Translations under genes and position numbers: made by a program
Part shown: positions 40,041-49,464 of the stretch, one piece after another
How the letters are laid out: the number at the start of each line of letters is the position of its first letter
Numbering within the stretch: the first letter of the stretch is position 1
Origin: Erwinia mallotivora
GTDB taxonomy: Bacteria > Pseudomonadota > Gammaproteobacteria > Enterobacterales > Enterobacteriaceae
Direction of reading: 5' to 3'
DNA: 64,000 nucleotides
Assembly (NCBI RefSeq): GCF_000590885.1
Contig: NZ_JFHN01000045.1
Coordinates: 363,088-427,087 of the forward strand
The notes under the pieces: generated by a model
What the model was told of the DNA's origin: nothing
What the model saw: only the letters and a program-made list of their open reading frames with translations
The model's database searches: none

Positions 40041-40829
40041 GTGATTGATGAATCTGCTGTTATTCACGCAAGTTCCGTGATTGAAGAGGGTGCCATCATT
40101 GGCGCCCACGTTCAGATTGGTCCTTTTTGTTTCATTGGCGCAAACGTTGAGATTGGTGAAGGCACTGTGCTGAAATCTCACGTGGTCATCAATGGGCATA
40201 CGCGGATTGGTAAAGAAAATACCATTTACCAGTTTGCCACCATTGGCGAAGCGAACCAGGACTTGAAATATGCCGGTGAACCGACGCGGGTTGAAGTTGG
40301 CGATCGCAACAGCATTCGTGAGAGTGTTACCATTCACCGTGGTACGGCACAGGCGGACGGGATCACCAGAGTCGGCAGTGATAACCTGCTGATGGTGAAT
40401 GCACACGTTGCCCACGACTGTGTGATTGGCGATCACTGCATTCTTGCCAACAACGCGACGCTGGCCGGACACGTAACCGTGGATGATTTCGCCATCATTG
40501 GTGGCATGACAGCCATTCATCAGTTCTGCACCATTGGTGCGCACGTCATGGTGGGCGGTTGTTCCGGCGTCGCTCAGGATGTGCCGCCTTATGTTATTGC
40601 TCAGGGCAACCATGCCACGCCGTTCGGCATTAATCTGATTGGGCTACAGCGTCGGGGCTTCAGCAAACCTGCTCTCCAGGCGATTCGTAATGCTTACAAG
40701 ATACTTTATCGTAGCGGTAAAACGCTGGATGAAGCGAAGCCAGAAATTGCCGAAATTGCGCGTGAATACCCGGAAGTACAGCCTTTCTACGATTTCTTTG
40801 CCCGCTCGACACGTGGCCTGATTCGCTAA
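40041..40829 (+). CDS. lpxA: UDP-N-acetylglucosamine O-acyltransferase LpxA
   Basis: The 262-residue enzyme performs the first step of lipid A synthesis, acylating UDP-GlcNAc with 3-hydroxymyristoyl-ACP. It is a left-handed beta-helix trimer; catalytic His125 lies in [11 protein letters not shown]. The C-terminal helical part has [17 protein letters not shown]. The start is GTG at 40041, as in E. coli. Length is identical. It lies between fabZ and lpxB in the conserved order. Confidence 0.98.
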   Translation: MIDESAVIHASSVIEEGAIIGAHVQIGPFCFIGANVEIGEGTVLKSHVVINGHTRIGKENTIYQFATIGEANQDLKYAGEPTRVEVGDRNSIRESVTIHRGTAQADGITRVGSDNLLMVNAHVAHDCVIGDHCILANNATLAGHVTVDDFAIIGGMTAIHQFCTIGAHVMVGGCSGVAQDVPPYVIAQGNHATPFGINLIGLQRRGFSKPALQAIRNAYKILYRSGKTLDEAKPEIAEIAREYPEVQPFYDFFARSTRGLIR

Positions 40830-40830
40830 T

Positions 40831-42030
40831 ATGTCTTTACCGTCAGTCAATACCGTTCAGGTTTCCGCTCCCCGCAGCTGCGGGGAGCTGTTCCGACCTC
40901 TGACAATTGCGCTGGTCGCCGGAGAAACATCCGGTGATATTCTCGGTGCCGGGCTGATTCGGGCGCTGAAAGAAAAGCATCCTGATACCCGCTTCGTTGG
41001 CGTTGCCGGACCGCTGATGCAGGCTGAAGGTTGTGAAGCCTGGTATGAAATGGAAGAGCTGGCGGTGATGGGCATCGTTGAAGTGCTTGGTCGTCTGCCT
41101 CGCCTGTTAAAAATTCGCCGCGACCTGACAAAACGTTTTGCACAGCTGCAACCCGATGTCTTTGTCGGTATTGATGCGCCGGATTTTAATATTACTCTGG
41201 AAGGTCGTCTCAAACAGCGTGGTATTCGCACCATTCACTATGTCAGCCCATCGGTGTGGGCATGGCGTCAAAAGCGCGTGTTCAAAATTGGTCGGGCCAC
41301 CGATCTGGTGCTGGCGTTTCTGCCGTTTGAAAAGGCGTTTTACGATCGCTACAACGTTCCCTGCCGCTTTATCGGCCACACAATGGCAGATGCCATGCCC
41401 ATTACCCCTGACAAGCGTGCAGCTCGTCAGGAACTGGGGATTGCTGATTCGGCCCTCTGTCTGGCTCTGCTGCCTGGCAGTCGCGGTGCTGAAGTGGAAA
41501 TGCTCAGCGCAGACTTTCTCAATGCGGCTGCTCTGCTGCGCCAAAAATGGCCTGATCTCGAGATTCTGGTGCCGCTGGTGAATTCACGTCGTCGCCAGCA
41601 GTTTGAACAGATTAAACAACAGGTGGCACCCGATTTGCCGGTGCACCTGCTTGATGGCAACGCGCGCGCCGCGATGATTGCCAGCGATGCTGCGCTGCTG
41701 GCCTCTGGCACGGCAGCACTGGAATGTATGCTGGCAAAATGTCCGATGGTGGTGGGTTATCGTATGAAACCTTTTACCTTCTGGCTGGCAAAGCGTCTGG
41801 TAAAAACCGATTATGTTTCACTGCCGAATCTGCTGGCAGGCGGTGAGCTGGTGAAAGAGCTGTTGCAGGAACAGTGCCAGCCTGAGCAACTGGCTTCGGC
41901 ACTTGAGCCTTTGCTGACCAGAAATGAGGCCAGAGAGAACCTGTTAACAACCTTTGCTGAGTTGCATCACCAGATCCGCTGGAATGCGGACGAGCAGGCG
42001 GCTTCAGCAGTACTGGAACTCTGTCAGTGA
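40831..42030 (+). CDS. lpxB: Lipid-A-disaccharide synthase LpxB, with N-terminal extension
   Basis: The 399-residue glycosyltransferase (GT19) joins UDP-diacylglucosamine and lipid X into the lipid A disaccharide at the inner membrane. The core starts [26 protein letters not shown], and [20 protein letters not shown] and [14 protein letters not shown] are conserved. The ATG at 40831 comes one base after lpxA and gives about 17 residues more than E. coli (382). The extra segment contains a 22-bp perfect palindrome and encodes [10 protein letters not shown]. No other ATG, GTG or TTG lies nearer the conserved core, so the extension seems real. Confidence 0.95.
   Translation: MSLPSVNTVQVSAPRSCGELFRPLTIALVAGETSGDILGAGLIRALKEKHPDTRFVGVAGPLMQAEGCEAWYEMEELAVMGIVEVLGRLPRLLKIRRDLTKRFAQLQPDVFVGIDAPDFNITLEGRLKQRGIRTIHYVSPSVWAWRQKRVFKIGRATDLVLAFLPFEKAFYDRYNVPCRFIGHTMADAMPITPDKRAARQELGIADSALCLALLPGSRGAEVEMLSADFLNAAALLRQKWPDLEILVPLVNSRRRQQFEQIKQQVAPDLPVHLLDGNARAAMIASDAALLASGTAALECMLAKCPMVVGYRMKPFTFWLAKRLVKTDYVSLPNLLAGGELVKELLQEQCQPEQLASALEPLLTRNEARENLLTTFAELHHQIRWNADEQAASAVLELCQ
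40867..40888. repeat. 22-bp perfect palindrome inside the 5' end of lpxB
   Basis: GCTCCCCGCAG is followed immediately by its exact reverse complement. It falls within codons 13-20 of lpxB, in the N-terminal extension absent from E. coli, and suggests a small palindromic insertion. Confidence 0.8.
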
Positions 42031-42650
42031 GTCACTTTATTTACCCGGTTGCCACCTGTATTGCCGGGGTGGACGAAGTTGGCCGTGGGCCTCTGGTGGG
42101 TGCGGTGGTAACCGCAGCGGTCATTCTCGATCCGCTGAAGCCCATTTGTGGGCTGGCTGATTCCAAAAAGCTGTCCGAGAAACGCCGCAATGCGCTGTTT
42201 GATGAAATCAAAGAAAAGGCATTATGCTGGAGTCTCGGGCGGGCAGAGCCGGAGGAAATTGATCCGCTTAATATCCTGCACGCCACCATGCTGGCGATGC
42301 AGCGTGCGGTGGCTAATCTTGCGCTCAGGCCCGATCTGGTGCTGATTGATGGCAACCGCTGCCCGGCGCTGCCCATGCCGTCGCAAGCGGTGGTGAAAGG
42401 CGACAGCCTGGTGGCGGAAATCAGTGCTGCTTCCATTCTCGCCAAGGTGACCCGCGATCGCGAGATGGCCGAGCTGGATCGGCTGTTTCCACAATATGGC
42501 TTTGCCCAACATAAAGGCTACCCGACGGCGTTACATCTGGAAAGATTGGCGCAGCATGGCGTGACGCCACAACATCGTCGTAGTTTTGCGCCTGTCCGCA
42601 ATGCGTTACTGGATGCCGACGTTGCGGCAGCAATCCGAACGGCACGGTAG
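42027..42650 (+). CDS. rnhB: Ribonuclease HII
   Basis: The 207-residue enzyme cuts the RNA strand of hybrids and single ribonucleotides misincorporated in DNA. Catalytic residues are visible in [10 protein letters not shown] (Asp16, Glu17), in LIDGNRCP, and in HKGYPT. The start is GTG at 42027, overlapping the lpxB stop as GTGA. The C-terminus has a few more residues than E. coli (198). dnaE follows 32 bp later. Confidence 0.97.
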   Translation: MSHFIYPVATCIAGVDEVGRGPLVGAVVTAAVILDPLKPICGLADSKKLSEKRRNALFDEIKEKALCWSLGRAEPEEIDPLNILHATMLAMQRAVANLALRPDLVLIDGNRCPALPMPSQAVVKGDSLVAEISAASILAKVTRDREMAELDRLFPQYGFAQHKGYPTALHLERLAQHGVTPQHRRSFAPVRNALLDADVAAAIRTAR

Positions 42651-42682
42651 TTTTCACTTCACGGTTTTGAGCGGAATCAGAG

Positions 42683-45600
42683 ATGGCTGAACCTCGTTTT
42701 ATTCATTTGCGTGTCCACAGCGACTATTCCATGATTGATGGACTGGCCAAGACTGCGCCGCTGGTGAAAAAGGCGGCCTCGCTGGGTATGCCCGCTCTGG
42801 CGATAACTGATTTCACCAACCTCTGTGGCCTGGTCAAGTTTTATGGCACCGCGCATGGACAGGGTATCAAGCCGATTATTGGTGCAGACTTTAACGTTGC
42901 CAGCGCTGCCATGGGCGACGAACTGTCACAGCTGACGTTACTGGCTGCTGATGATAAGGGTTATCAGAATCTGACATTACTGATTTCCCGTGCATACCAG
43001 CGGGGTTACGGGGCCGCTGGCCCGGTTATCGATCGCGACTGGCTGATCGAGATGAATGAAGGATTGATCGCCCTTTCTGGCGGTCGCCGTGGTGATGTTG
43101 GCAGGATGTATCTGCGGGGAAACTCCGCACTGGTCAACGAATGTTTGTCATTTTATCAGCACTATTTTCCCAATCGCTACTATCTGGAGTTGACCCGCAC
43201 AGGCCGCCCTGATGAAGAAACCTGGGTTCATGCGGCGGTTGATCTGGCTATTGCCGCAGGTATTCCCGTTGTTGCGACCAATGACGTCTGTTTTCTTGAA
43301 GAGGGCGACTTTGATGCTCACGAAATTCGGGTTGCCATTCATGATGGCTTCACGCTGGACGATCCAAAACGTCCACGCCTTTACAGTTCTCAGCAATATC
43401 TCCGCAGCAGTGATGAAATGTGCGAGCTGTTTTCTGACATTCCTGAAGCGCTGCAAAACAGCGTAGAAATTGCTAAGCGCTGTAACGTAACTATTCGTCT
43501 TGGTGAGTATTTCCTGCCGCAGTTCCCGACCGGCGAGATGACCACTGAAGACTTCCTGGTGATGAAATCACGCGAAGGACTGGAAGAGCGTTTGGAATTT
43601 CTTTTTCCCGATGCTGAAGTGCGAGCGGAGAAGCGTGGGGAATATGACGCGCGTCTTGAGGTTGAACTAAACGTTATCAACCAGATGGGCTTTCCGGGTT
43701 ACTTCCTGATTGTGATGGAGTTTATCCAGTGGTCGAAGGATAACAACGTGCCGGTGGGCCCTGGACGTGGTTCCGGTGCGGGTTCGCTGGTGGCCTACGC
43801 GCTGAAGATCACCGATCTTGACCCACTGGAATTCGACCTGCTGTTCGAACGTTTTCTTAATCCTGAGCGTGTGTCGATGCCTGACTTTGACGTCGACTTC
43901 TGCATGGAAAAACGTGATCTGGTCATTGAGCACGTGGCCGAAATGTATGGCCGCAAAGCCGTATCACAGATTATTACATTCGGTACGATGGCAGCCAAAG
44001 CGGTAATCCGCGACGTGGGCCGTGTCCTGGGTCATCCTTACGGCTTTGTTGATCGTATTTCTAAATTAGTGCCGCCCGATCCGGGTATGACGCTGGAAAA
44101 AGCCTTTGCGGCGGAACCTCAACTGCCCGAAATTTACGAGGCAGATGAAGAAGTCAAAGCCCTGATCGATATGGCGCGCAAGCTGGAAGGCGTGACACGC
44201 AACGCCGGTAAACATGCTGGTGGTGTGGTGATCGCGCCGACGCAAATCACCGATTTTGCGCCGCTTTACTGCGATGAGAACGGCAACCATCCGGTCACCC
44301 AGTTCGATAAAAACGATGTGGAATATGCGGGCCTGGTCAAATTTGACTTTCTGGGGCTACGCACGCTGACCATCATTGACTGGGCGCTGGCGATGATCAA
44401 CGCCAGACGGGAAAAGCAGGGCGAGCCACCGCTTGATATTGCGGCTATCCCGCTCGATGACAAAAAAAGCTTCGATATGCTCCAGCGTTCAGAAACCACG
44501 GCGGTATTCCAGCTTGAATCGCGTGGCATGAAGGATCTGATCAAGCGCCTGAAGCCGGACTGCTTTGAAGATATGATAGCCCTGGTGGCGCTATTCCGTC
44601 CCGGCCCCTTACAGTCAGGGATGGTAGACAACTTTATCGATCGCAAGCATGGCCGTGAAGAGATCTCCTATCCCGACATTCAGTGGCAGCACGAGTCGTT
44701 GCAGCCTGTGCTGGAGCCGACCTACGGCATCATTCTCTATCAGGAACAGGTGATGCAGATTGCTCAGGTGCTGGCGGGCTACAGTCTGGGTGGTGCTGAC
44801 ATGCTACGTCGGGCGATGGGTAAAAAGAATCCGGTGGAGATGGCGAAGCAGCGTGGCGGATTTGAGGATGGAGCAAAAGCGCGCGGCGTGGATGGCGAGC
44901 TGGCAATTAAAATCTTCGACCTGGTGGAAAAATTTGCCGGCTACGGTTTTAACAAATCGCACTCTGCGGCCTATGCGCTGGTTTCCTATCAGACGCTGTG
45001 GCTGAAGGCGCATTATCCGGCTGAATTTATGGCTGCGGTGATGACCGCCGATATGGACAACACTGAGAAGGTGGTCGGTCTGGTCGATGAGTGCTGGCGT
45101 ATGGGGCTGAAGGTGTTGCCACCGGATATCAATTCCGGTTTGTATCCGTTCCATGTCAACGATGAGGGCGAAATTGTCTACGGCATCGGCGCGATTAAAG
45201 GGGTCGGAGAAGGGCCGATTGAAGCAATTCTGGAAGCCCGTAATCAGGGCGGCTATTTTCGTGAGCTGTTCGATCTCTGCGCCCGTACGGATACTAAAAA
45301 ACTGAATCGTCGCGTGCTGGAAAAGTTGATCATGTCCGGTGCCTTTGATCGTCTTGGACCGCATCGTGCGGCGCTGATGAGCGCGCTCAGTGATGCCCTT
45401 AAAGCTGCTGACCAGCACGCAAAAGCAGAGGCGACAGGCCAGGCCGATATGTTTGGTGTGCTGGCAGAAGCGCCTGAACAGATTGAGCAATCCTATGCTG
45501 ACGTTACCCGCTGGCCGGAGCAGGTGCAGCTGGATGGTGAACGAGAAACCTTAGGACTCTACCTGACAGGGCATCCAATTAATCAGTACCTTAAGGAGAT

Positions 45601-46165
45601 CGAGCGCTACGTCGGGGGAATGCGTCTGAAAGACATGCATCCGACCCGGCGGGGTGAGGTGATCATGGCGGTTGGGCTGGTGGTCGCGGCACGCGTTATG
45701 GTCACTAAACGTGGCAACCGGATTGGTATTTGTACCCTGGACGACCGCTCTGGTCGTCTGGAAGTGATGCTGTTTACCGATGCGCTGGATAAGTACCAAC
45801 ATTTGCTGGAGAAAGACAGGATCCTGATCGTCAGTGGGCAGGTCAGCTTTGATGACTTTAGCGGGGGGCTTAAAATGACCGCCCGCGAGGTGATGGATAT
45901 TGACGAAGCCCGTGAAAAATATGCTCGCGGGCTTGCTATATCGCTGACGGACAGGCAAATTGATGACCAGCTTTTAAGCCGTCTCCGTCAGTCCCTTGAA
46001 CCTCATCGTTCGGGGACGATTCCGGTACATCTCTACTATCAGAGAGAGGATGCACGGGCGAGGTTGCGCTTTGGTGCAGCATGGCGCGTGTCTCCAAGCG
46101 ATCGCTTGTTAAACGAACTGCGATTGCTGATAGGAACGGAGCAGGTGGAACTTGAGTTTGACTAA
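42683..46165 (+). CDS. dnaE: DNA polymerase III subunit alpha
   Basis: The 1160-residue C-family polymerase is the replicative catalytic subunit, the same length as in E. coli. The N-terminal PHP domain starts [16 protein letters not shown]. The palm carries the active-site pair in [14 protein letters not shown] (about residues 399-404), with the third aspartate in [22 protein letters not shown] contributes to nucleotide binding. A C-terminal OB-fold (about 990-1070) and beta-clamp-binding region follow. accA begins 11 bp later. Confidence 0.99.
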   Translation: MAEPRFIHLRVHSDYSMIDGLAKTAPLVKKAASLGMPALAITDFTNLCGLVKFYGTAHGQGIKPIIGADFNVASAAMGDELSQLTLLAADDKGYQNLTLLISRAYQRGYGAAGPVIDRDWLIEMNEGLIALSGGRRGDVGRMYLRGNSALVNECLSFYQHYFPNRYYLELTRTGRPDEETWVHAAVDLAIAAGIPVVATNDVCFLEEGDFDAHEIRVAIHDGFTLDDPKRPRLYSSQQYLRSSDEMCELFSDIPEALQNSVEIAKRCNVTIRLGEYFLPQFPTGEMTTEDFLVMKSREGLEERLEFLFPDAEVRAEKRGEYDARLEVELNVINQMGFPGYFLIVMEFIQWSKDNNVPVGPGRGSGAGSLVAYALKITDLDPLEFDLLFERFLNPERVSMPDFDVDFCMEKRDLVIEHVAEMYGRKAVSQIITFGTMAAKAVIRDVGRVLGHPYGFVDRISKLVPPDPGMTLEKAFAAEPQLPEIYEADEEVKALIDMARKLEGVTRNAGKHAGGVVIAPTQITDFAPLYCDENGNHPVTQFDKNDVEYAGLVKFDFLGLRTLTIIDWALAMINARREKQGEPPLDIAAIPLDDKKSFDMLQRSETTAVFQLESRGMKDLIKRLKPDCFEDMIALVALFRPGPLQSGMVDNFIDRKHGREEISYPDIQWQHESLQPVLEPTYGIILYQEQVMQIAQVLAGYSLGGADMLRRAMGKKNPVEMAKQRGGFEDGAKARGVDGELAIKIFDLVEKFAGYGFNKSHSAAYALVSYQTLWLKAHYPAEFMAAVMTADMDNTEKVVGLVDECWRMGLKVLPPDINSGLYPFHVNDEGEIVYGIGAIKGVGEGPIEAILEARNQGGYFRELFDLCARTDTKKLNRRVLEKLIMSGAFDRLGPHRAALMSALSDALKAADQHAKAEATGQADMFGVLAEAPEQIEQSYADVTRWPEQVQLDGERETLGLYLTGHPINQYLKEIERYVGGMRLKDMHPTRRGEVIMAVGLVVAARVMVTKRGNRIGICTLDDRSGRLEVMLFTDALDKYQHLLEKDRILIVSGQVSFDDFSGGLKMTAREVMDIDEAREKYARGLAISLTDRQIDDQLLSRLRQSLEPHRSGTIPVHLYYQREDARARLRFGAAWRVSPSDRLLNELRLLIGTEQVELEFD

Positions 46166-46176
46166 ACAGGAATATT

Positions 46177-47136
46177 ATGAGTCTTAATTACCTGGATTTT
46201 GAGCAGCCAATCGCTGAGCTGGAGGCGAAAATTGATTCGCTGAAGTCGGTTGGCCGTCAGGATGAAAAACTGGATATCAATCTGGATGAAGAGGTGCAGC
46301 GCCTGCGTGAGAAAAGCGTAGAGTTGACCCGCAAAATCTTCTCCGATTTGGGGGCGTGGCAAATCGCACAGCTGGCACGCCACCCGCTACGTCCTTATAC
46401 GCTGGACTACGTCCGCAACGTATTCACGGATTTTGACGAGCTGGCAGGCGATCGCGCCTACGCGGATGATAAAGCCATCGTTGGTGGCACGGCTCGTCTG
46501 GATGGTCGTCCGGTGATGATTATTGGTCACCAGAAAGGCCGTGAAACCAAGGAAAAAATTCGTCGTAACTTTGGTATGCCAGCCCCGGAAGGGTACCGTA
46601 AAGCGTTGCGTCTGATGGAGATGGCTGAACGTTTCAATATGCCCATCATCACCTTTATTGATACGCCAGGGGCTTATCCGGGTGTGGGCGCTGAGGAGCG
46701 CGGACAAAGTGAAGCAATTGCCCGTAACCTGCGTGAAATGTCCGGACTGAAAGTCCCGGTCATTTGCACCGTTATCGGTGAGGGTGGCTCTGGCGGTGCG
46801 CTGGCAATCGGCGTGGGCGATAAAGTTAATATGATGCAGTACAGCACCTATTCGGTTATTTCACCGGAGGGTTGTGCTTCTATCCTGTGGAAAAGCGCCG
46901 ATAAAGCTCCGCTGGCTGCTGAAGCGATGGGGATCATTGCTCCACGTCTGAAAGAGCTGAAGCTGATTGATACCGTGATCCCGGAACCGCTGGGCGGTGC
47001 TCATCGTAACCCTCTGGTGGCTGGTGAATCATTAAAGGCACAGCTGCTGGCCGATCTGGCCGATCTGGATGGCCTGAATAAAGATGAACTGTTGGATCGT
47101 CGCTATCAGCGCCTGATGAACTACGGTTACGCCTGA
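46177..47136 (+). CDS. accA: Acetyl-CoA carboxylase carboxyltransferase subunit alpha
   Basis: The 319-residue subunit, with AccD, transfers carboxyl from biotin to acetyl-CoA to make malonyl-CoA, the first committed step of fatty-acid synthesis. The conserved stretch [25 protein letters not shown] and the oxyanion segment [15 protein letters not shown] are intact. Length equals E. coli. It is the last conserved gene before the accessory region. Confidence 0.98.
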   Translation: MSLNYLDFEQPIAELEAKIDSLKSVGRQDEKLDINLDEEVQRLREKSVELTRKIFSDLGAWQIAQLARHPLRPYTLDYVRNVFTDFDELAGDRAYADDKAIVGGTARLDGRPVMIIGHQKGRETKEKIRRNFGMPAPEGYRKALRLMEMAERFNMPIITFIDTPGAYPGVGAEERGQSEAIARNLREMSGLKVPVICTVIGEGGSGGALAIGVGDKVNMMQYSTYSVISPEGCASILWKSADKAPLAAEAMGIIAPRLKELKLIDTVIPEPLGGAHRNPLVAGESLKAQLLADLADLDGLNKDELLDRRYQRLMNYGYA

Positions 47137-47142
47137 TCAAAT

Positions 47143-47201
47143 AAGGCGGGTGTTGACGGATGACGGCGGATTACCCACCGGATATCCTGACAGCCCGCCT
47201 T
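47143..47201 (+). terminator. Long-loop hairpin after accA
   Basis: AAGGCGGG (47143-47150) pairs perfectly with CCCGCCTT (47194-47201), followed by GTTGTTATCT. The 43-base loop is unusually long, so function as a terminator is uncertain. Confidence 0.45.
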
Positions 47202-47355
47202 GTTGTTATCTCTTCCCTCGTTTTCTTAATTGTCCCAACCTCTTTACCTGACTGGCCGGAGCGGTTTTCTGTCTGTCATCCTGCCGATTGCCGCTTTCTG
47301 AACGAAGATTATATTCAGCAGCAGATTCAGCTTCCGAAGATATCCGGGAGTTTAG

Positions 47356-47475
47356 CCAGCTGCGCCTGGTCCACACGAAGTTTTCGCATTAAAAGCGTGC
47401 AGCAACTGTCACGACAAAGAGCAGATGGTGGTTCAGGGCATGACTTCGCATCCGGTAGATAAAAAAGCTGACTAA
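47356..47475 (+). pseudogene. Fragment with a heme-binding CxxCH motif
   Basis: A frame without a start codon reads PAAPGPHEVFALKACSNC followed by HDKEQMVVQGMTSHPVDKKAD and a stop. CSNCH is a CxxCH c-type heme attachment motif and the fragment is charged and protein-like. In the overlapping frame (47282-47392), SAADSASEDIREFSQLRLVH also looks protein-like, as if frameshifts broke one gene. I cannot name the parent family, and a single short motif can occur by chance. Confidence 0.25.
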
Positions 47476-47602
47476 GACGATTGCCAAGTAATTCATTTTC
47501 TTTTTTACGATCTGCCTTCCTGAGTTTTGTATTTGCAAACCACTTCTGTCTGTTATTTACGATTTACATCGCATTCGGTTCGCCGGGTTGTTTTAAACCG
47601 AT

Positions 47603-47619
47603 ATCAGATATGATCTGAT
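47603..47619. promoter_or_regulatory. Candidate operator upstream of gspO
   Basis: ATCAGAT-atg-ATCTGAT is a perfect 7-bp inverted repeat 162 bp before the gspO start. It could bind a dimeric regulator. No supporting evidence beyond symmetry. Confidence 0.3.
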
Positions 47620-47780
47620 GGGTATTCGTTACTCACGCCAAAGGGATATGAGCGAATTTGGCGACAGGCCCACGGGCATTTAAATGGCGGGCTGCCGCAT
47701 AGCAACCGGCCGCATGGTGTTCACGGGCGCTCTTCTTTGCTGTGGCAAAGATGAGAAGACCGCATCAGGGAGGAAATGAA

Positions 47781-48605
47781 GTGACAACGGAACTGTGGAT
47801 AGTGTTAATGAGTGCGTTGGGAGCCGTGGCGGGTAGCGTAATAAGCTGCGTGGCCTGGCGTTTGCCTCAGATATTGCAAAGAGAGGCGCTTGCAGAATCC
47901 TGCCTGCCTCCGGGGTTGCCTTCTGAGTATAAGAACGGATCGGTGCCAGTGAATCTGTTTTTTCCCGGCTCGTTATGCCCACGGTGTCAGCAGCGGCTGG
48001 CGTTTTATCACAATATCCCGTTGCTCAGCTGGCTGCTATTACGTGGACGCTGCCATTACTGCCAACAACCCATCGGCTGGCACTATCCCCTGACTGAGCT
48101 GGCAGCAACCATCACTGGCGGATGGATTGCCTTTAACTGCTCCCCGGGAGGGACGGCATTGCTTTTCGCGTTATGCGGCTGGTGGTTAATTTTGCTGTCT
48201 GCTATTGATCTCCGCTACCTGCTGCTACCAGACTGCCTGACACTGTCGCTTCTTTGGCTGGGACTGCTGGTCAATTTGCATAACACCATCATACCGCTCA
48301 GTGATGCGGTAGCTGGCGCGGCAGCAGGATATTTGATTCTCTGGGCTGTTAACCGGGTATTCAGGCTGATTAGCGGCAAAGAAGGGTTGGGCCACGGTGA
48401 CTTCAAATTGCTGGCCGCGCTGGGGGCATGGTGTGGCTGGCAACCTTTGCCCTGGTTATTGTTGCTCGCGGCACTGATGGGATGCACTGCTTATTTGTTG
48501 TTGTGGCTGGCAGGACGGCGTCGCTATGCTCAGCCGCTGCCCTTTGGCCCCTGCCTGGCATTATCAGGTTGGTGGATCCTGACTACGCCGGTGGCAATGT
48601 TGTGA
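47781..48605 (+). CDS. gspO: Orphan type II secretion prepilin peptidase GspO (PulO/OutO type)
   Basis: The 274-residue membrane aspartyl protease cleaves and N-methylates type IV prepilins and T2SS pseudopilins. The N-terminal cytoplasmic domain has both zinc cysteine pairs, Cys66-Cys69 (LCPRCQ) and Cys91-Cys94 (CHYCQQ). Catalytic aspartates are Asp143 (AIDLRYLLLPD) and Asp207 (GHGDFKLLAALGAW). Around seven further hydrophobic helices are visible. GTG at 47781 has GGAGG eight bases upstream; a GTG at 47742 is weaker. All key residues are intact, yet no other secretion or pilin gene except gspS stands nearby. Its substrate must be encoded elsewhere. Confidence 0.88.
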   Translation: MTTELWIVLMSALGAVAGSVISCVAWRLPQILQREALAESCLPPGLPSEYKNGSVPVNLFFPGSLCPRCQQRLAFYHNIPLLSWLLLRGRCHYCQQPIGWHYPLTELAATITGGWIAFNCSPGGTALLFALCGWWLILLSAIDLRYLLLPDCLTLSLLWLGLLVNLHNTIIPLSDAVAGAAAGYLILWAVNRVFRLISGKEGLGHGDFKLLAALGAWCGWQPLPWLLLLAALMGCTAYLLLWLAGRRRYAQPLPFGPCLALSGWWILTTPVAML

Positions 48606-48951
48606 GAAATGGTTGCAGTGCCTCCCGCAGCTCAGCACATTGCTCAGCGGGTGTCAGGCTGTTTTGTTGCAGCTGCTGAAAAAGTGCTTCACTCAGAGGA
48701 AGGAGATCATCAGCAAGCTGCCAGCCACGCTGACAGGCTTCGGCCCTGGCCGCCTCTTCTGTCTCTTTGTCGGAAGGGAGCGCCGTATCTCCACACTGAT
48801 ATTTAAGGTATCTTGTGCCAGCAATAACGGCAGCAACCTGTCTGGAGTGTGTATCTGAGGCGGCTGAACTGACTTCTTGCGATGCTTTGTTCTGGCACCC
48901 AGTGATAAGTAACGGCAGCAATATTAATGCGGATATAGAAGCAACATTCAT
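48583..48951 (-). CDS. gspS: T2SS pilotin-like lipoprotein (GspS/PulS/OutS family)
   Basis: The 122-residue lipoprotein has a signal peptide with lipobox LLITGC (Cys19). The mature part QVAAVIAGTRYLKYQCGD ... GWQLADDLLPLSEALFQQLQQNSLTPAEQCAELREALQPFL follows the pattern of PulS/OutS pilotins, with two cysteines (in YQCGD and EQCAEL) that form a disulfide in known members. Pilotins carry the secretin GspD to the outer membrane. It is convergent with gspO and their 3' ends overlap by 23 bp. An AGGA site precedes the ATG. The family call rests on motif memory. Confidence 0.7.
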   Translation of the reverse strand: MNVASISALILLPLLITGCQNKASQEVSSAASDTHSRQVAAVIAGTRYLKYQCGDTALPSDKETEEAARAEACQRGWQLADDLLPLSEALFQQLQQNSLTPAEQCAELREALQPFLTTLPPA

Positions 48952-49464
48952 CCTGAATCCTTTTTTTTCATTCCATAAAGCCGCAAGGTTATCAAAATCG
49001 AGTCAGGCGGACAAATGTGTATAAGGTTTTCTACTGACTATTCCATTATTGAATGCTGCAAAGGGAAGTGAAAATTTTCTTCGATAAAAATAAACTTGAA
49101 TATTATCTTACCGGGATTTAAAAATGCTGTTCGTCATATCAGGTCAAGAGTAATAAATCAGGTTGAGTTGAAATGTACGTGATGACCGTGCGATCAGGTG
49201 ATAATTTTTGCAAAACTGCCCAGAGCGCTGATATGAGCAAGCCTGTTACCCTGGTAAAACTAGTACTCATACAGGGATAGTTTTCGGGGGTAAGGTATTT
49301 TAGCTTTTTTTAGGTGGTGTTTAAGGTTGAATACGGATCAAAAGATAATAAATTCCTACGTGATCCGAAGGTGCACCAGATTGCAGTTCGAATTGTTTTA
49401 TGAAATTTTTATTTTAATCTTTGGTATACAATATGGATCTTCAGATAACATAAGGTCCCATTAA
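48952..49464. other. AT-rich intergenic region before the unknown gene
   Basis: These 513 bp hold the gspS promoter region and the control region of the next gene. The sequence is AT-rich with a TATACA hexamer at 49435-49440, about 25 bp before the start, as a possible -10. No GGAACC-CCAC hrp box was seen. A symmetric element at 49334-49367 is listed separately. Nothing else was recognised. Confidence 0.4.
49334..49367. promoter_or_regulatory. Candidate operator with spaced half-sites
   Basis: CGGATCA (49334-49340) and TGATCCG (49361-49367) are perfect inverted half-sites with centres 27 bp apart, 98 bp before the start codon of the AT-rich gene. Looped or two-site binding is possible but not shown. 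Confidence 0.35.

Larger units (their letters stand above)
47137..47780. other. Non-coding or decayed stretch between accA and gspO
   Basis: These 644 bp contain no gene I can support. The hairpin after accA, short gene-like pieces in different frames (about 47282-47475), and an inverted repeat at 47603-47619 are visible. A 100-codon open frame from 47160 starts inside the hairpin loop and shows no recognisable protein; I regard it as part of the decayed sequence. E. coli has a short gap here before ldcC. Confidence 0.5.

Noticed and set aside
47160-47462. 100-codon open frame after accA
   Set aside because: It starts within the loop of the accA hairpin, has no recognisable domain, and the protein-like pieces in the same stretch lie in other frames.
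49320-49350. PhoP-box-like GTTTA repeat before the unknown gene
   Set aside because: Only one half-site matches; the second (GAATA) is too weak to claim.
48952-49464. Search for an hrp box (GGAACC-N15/16-CCAC) upstream of the effector-like gene
   Set aside because: No convincing match was found, so HrpL control is not supported.
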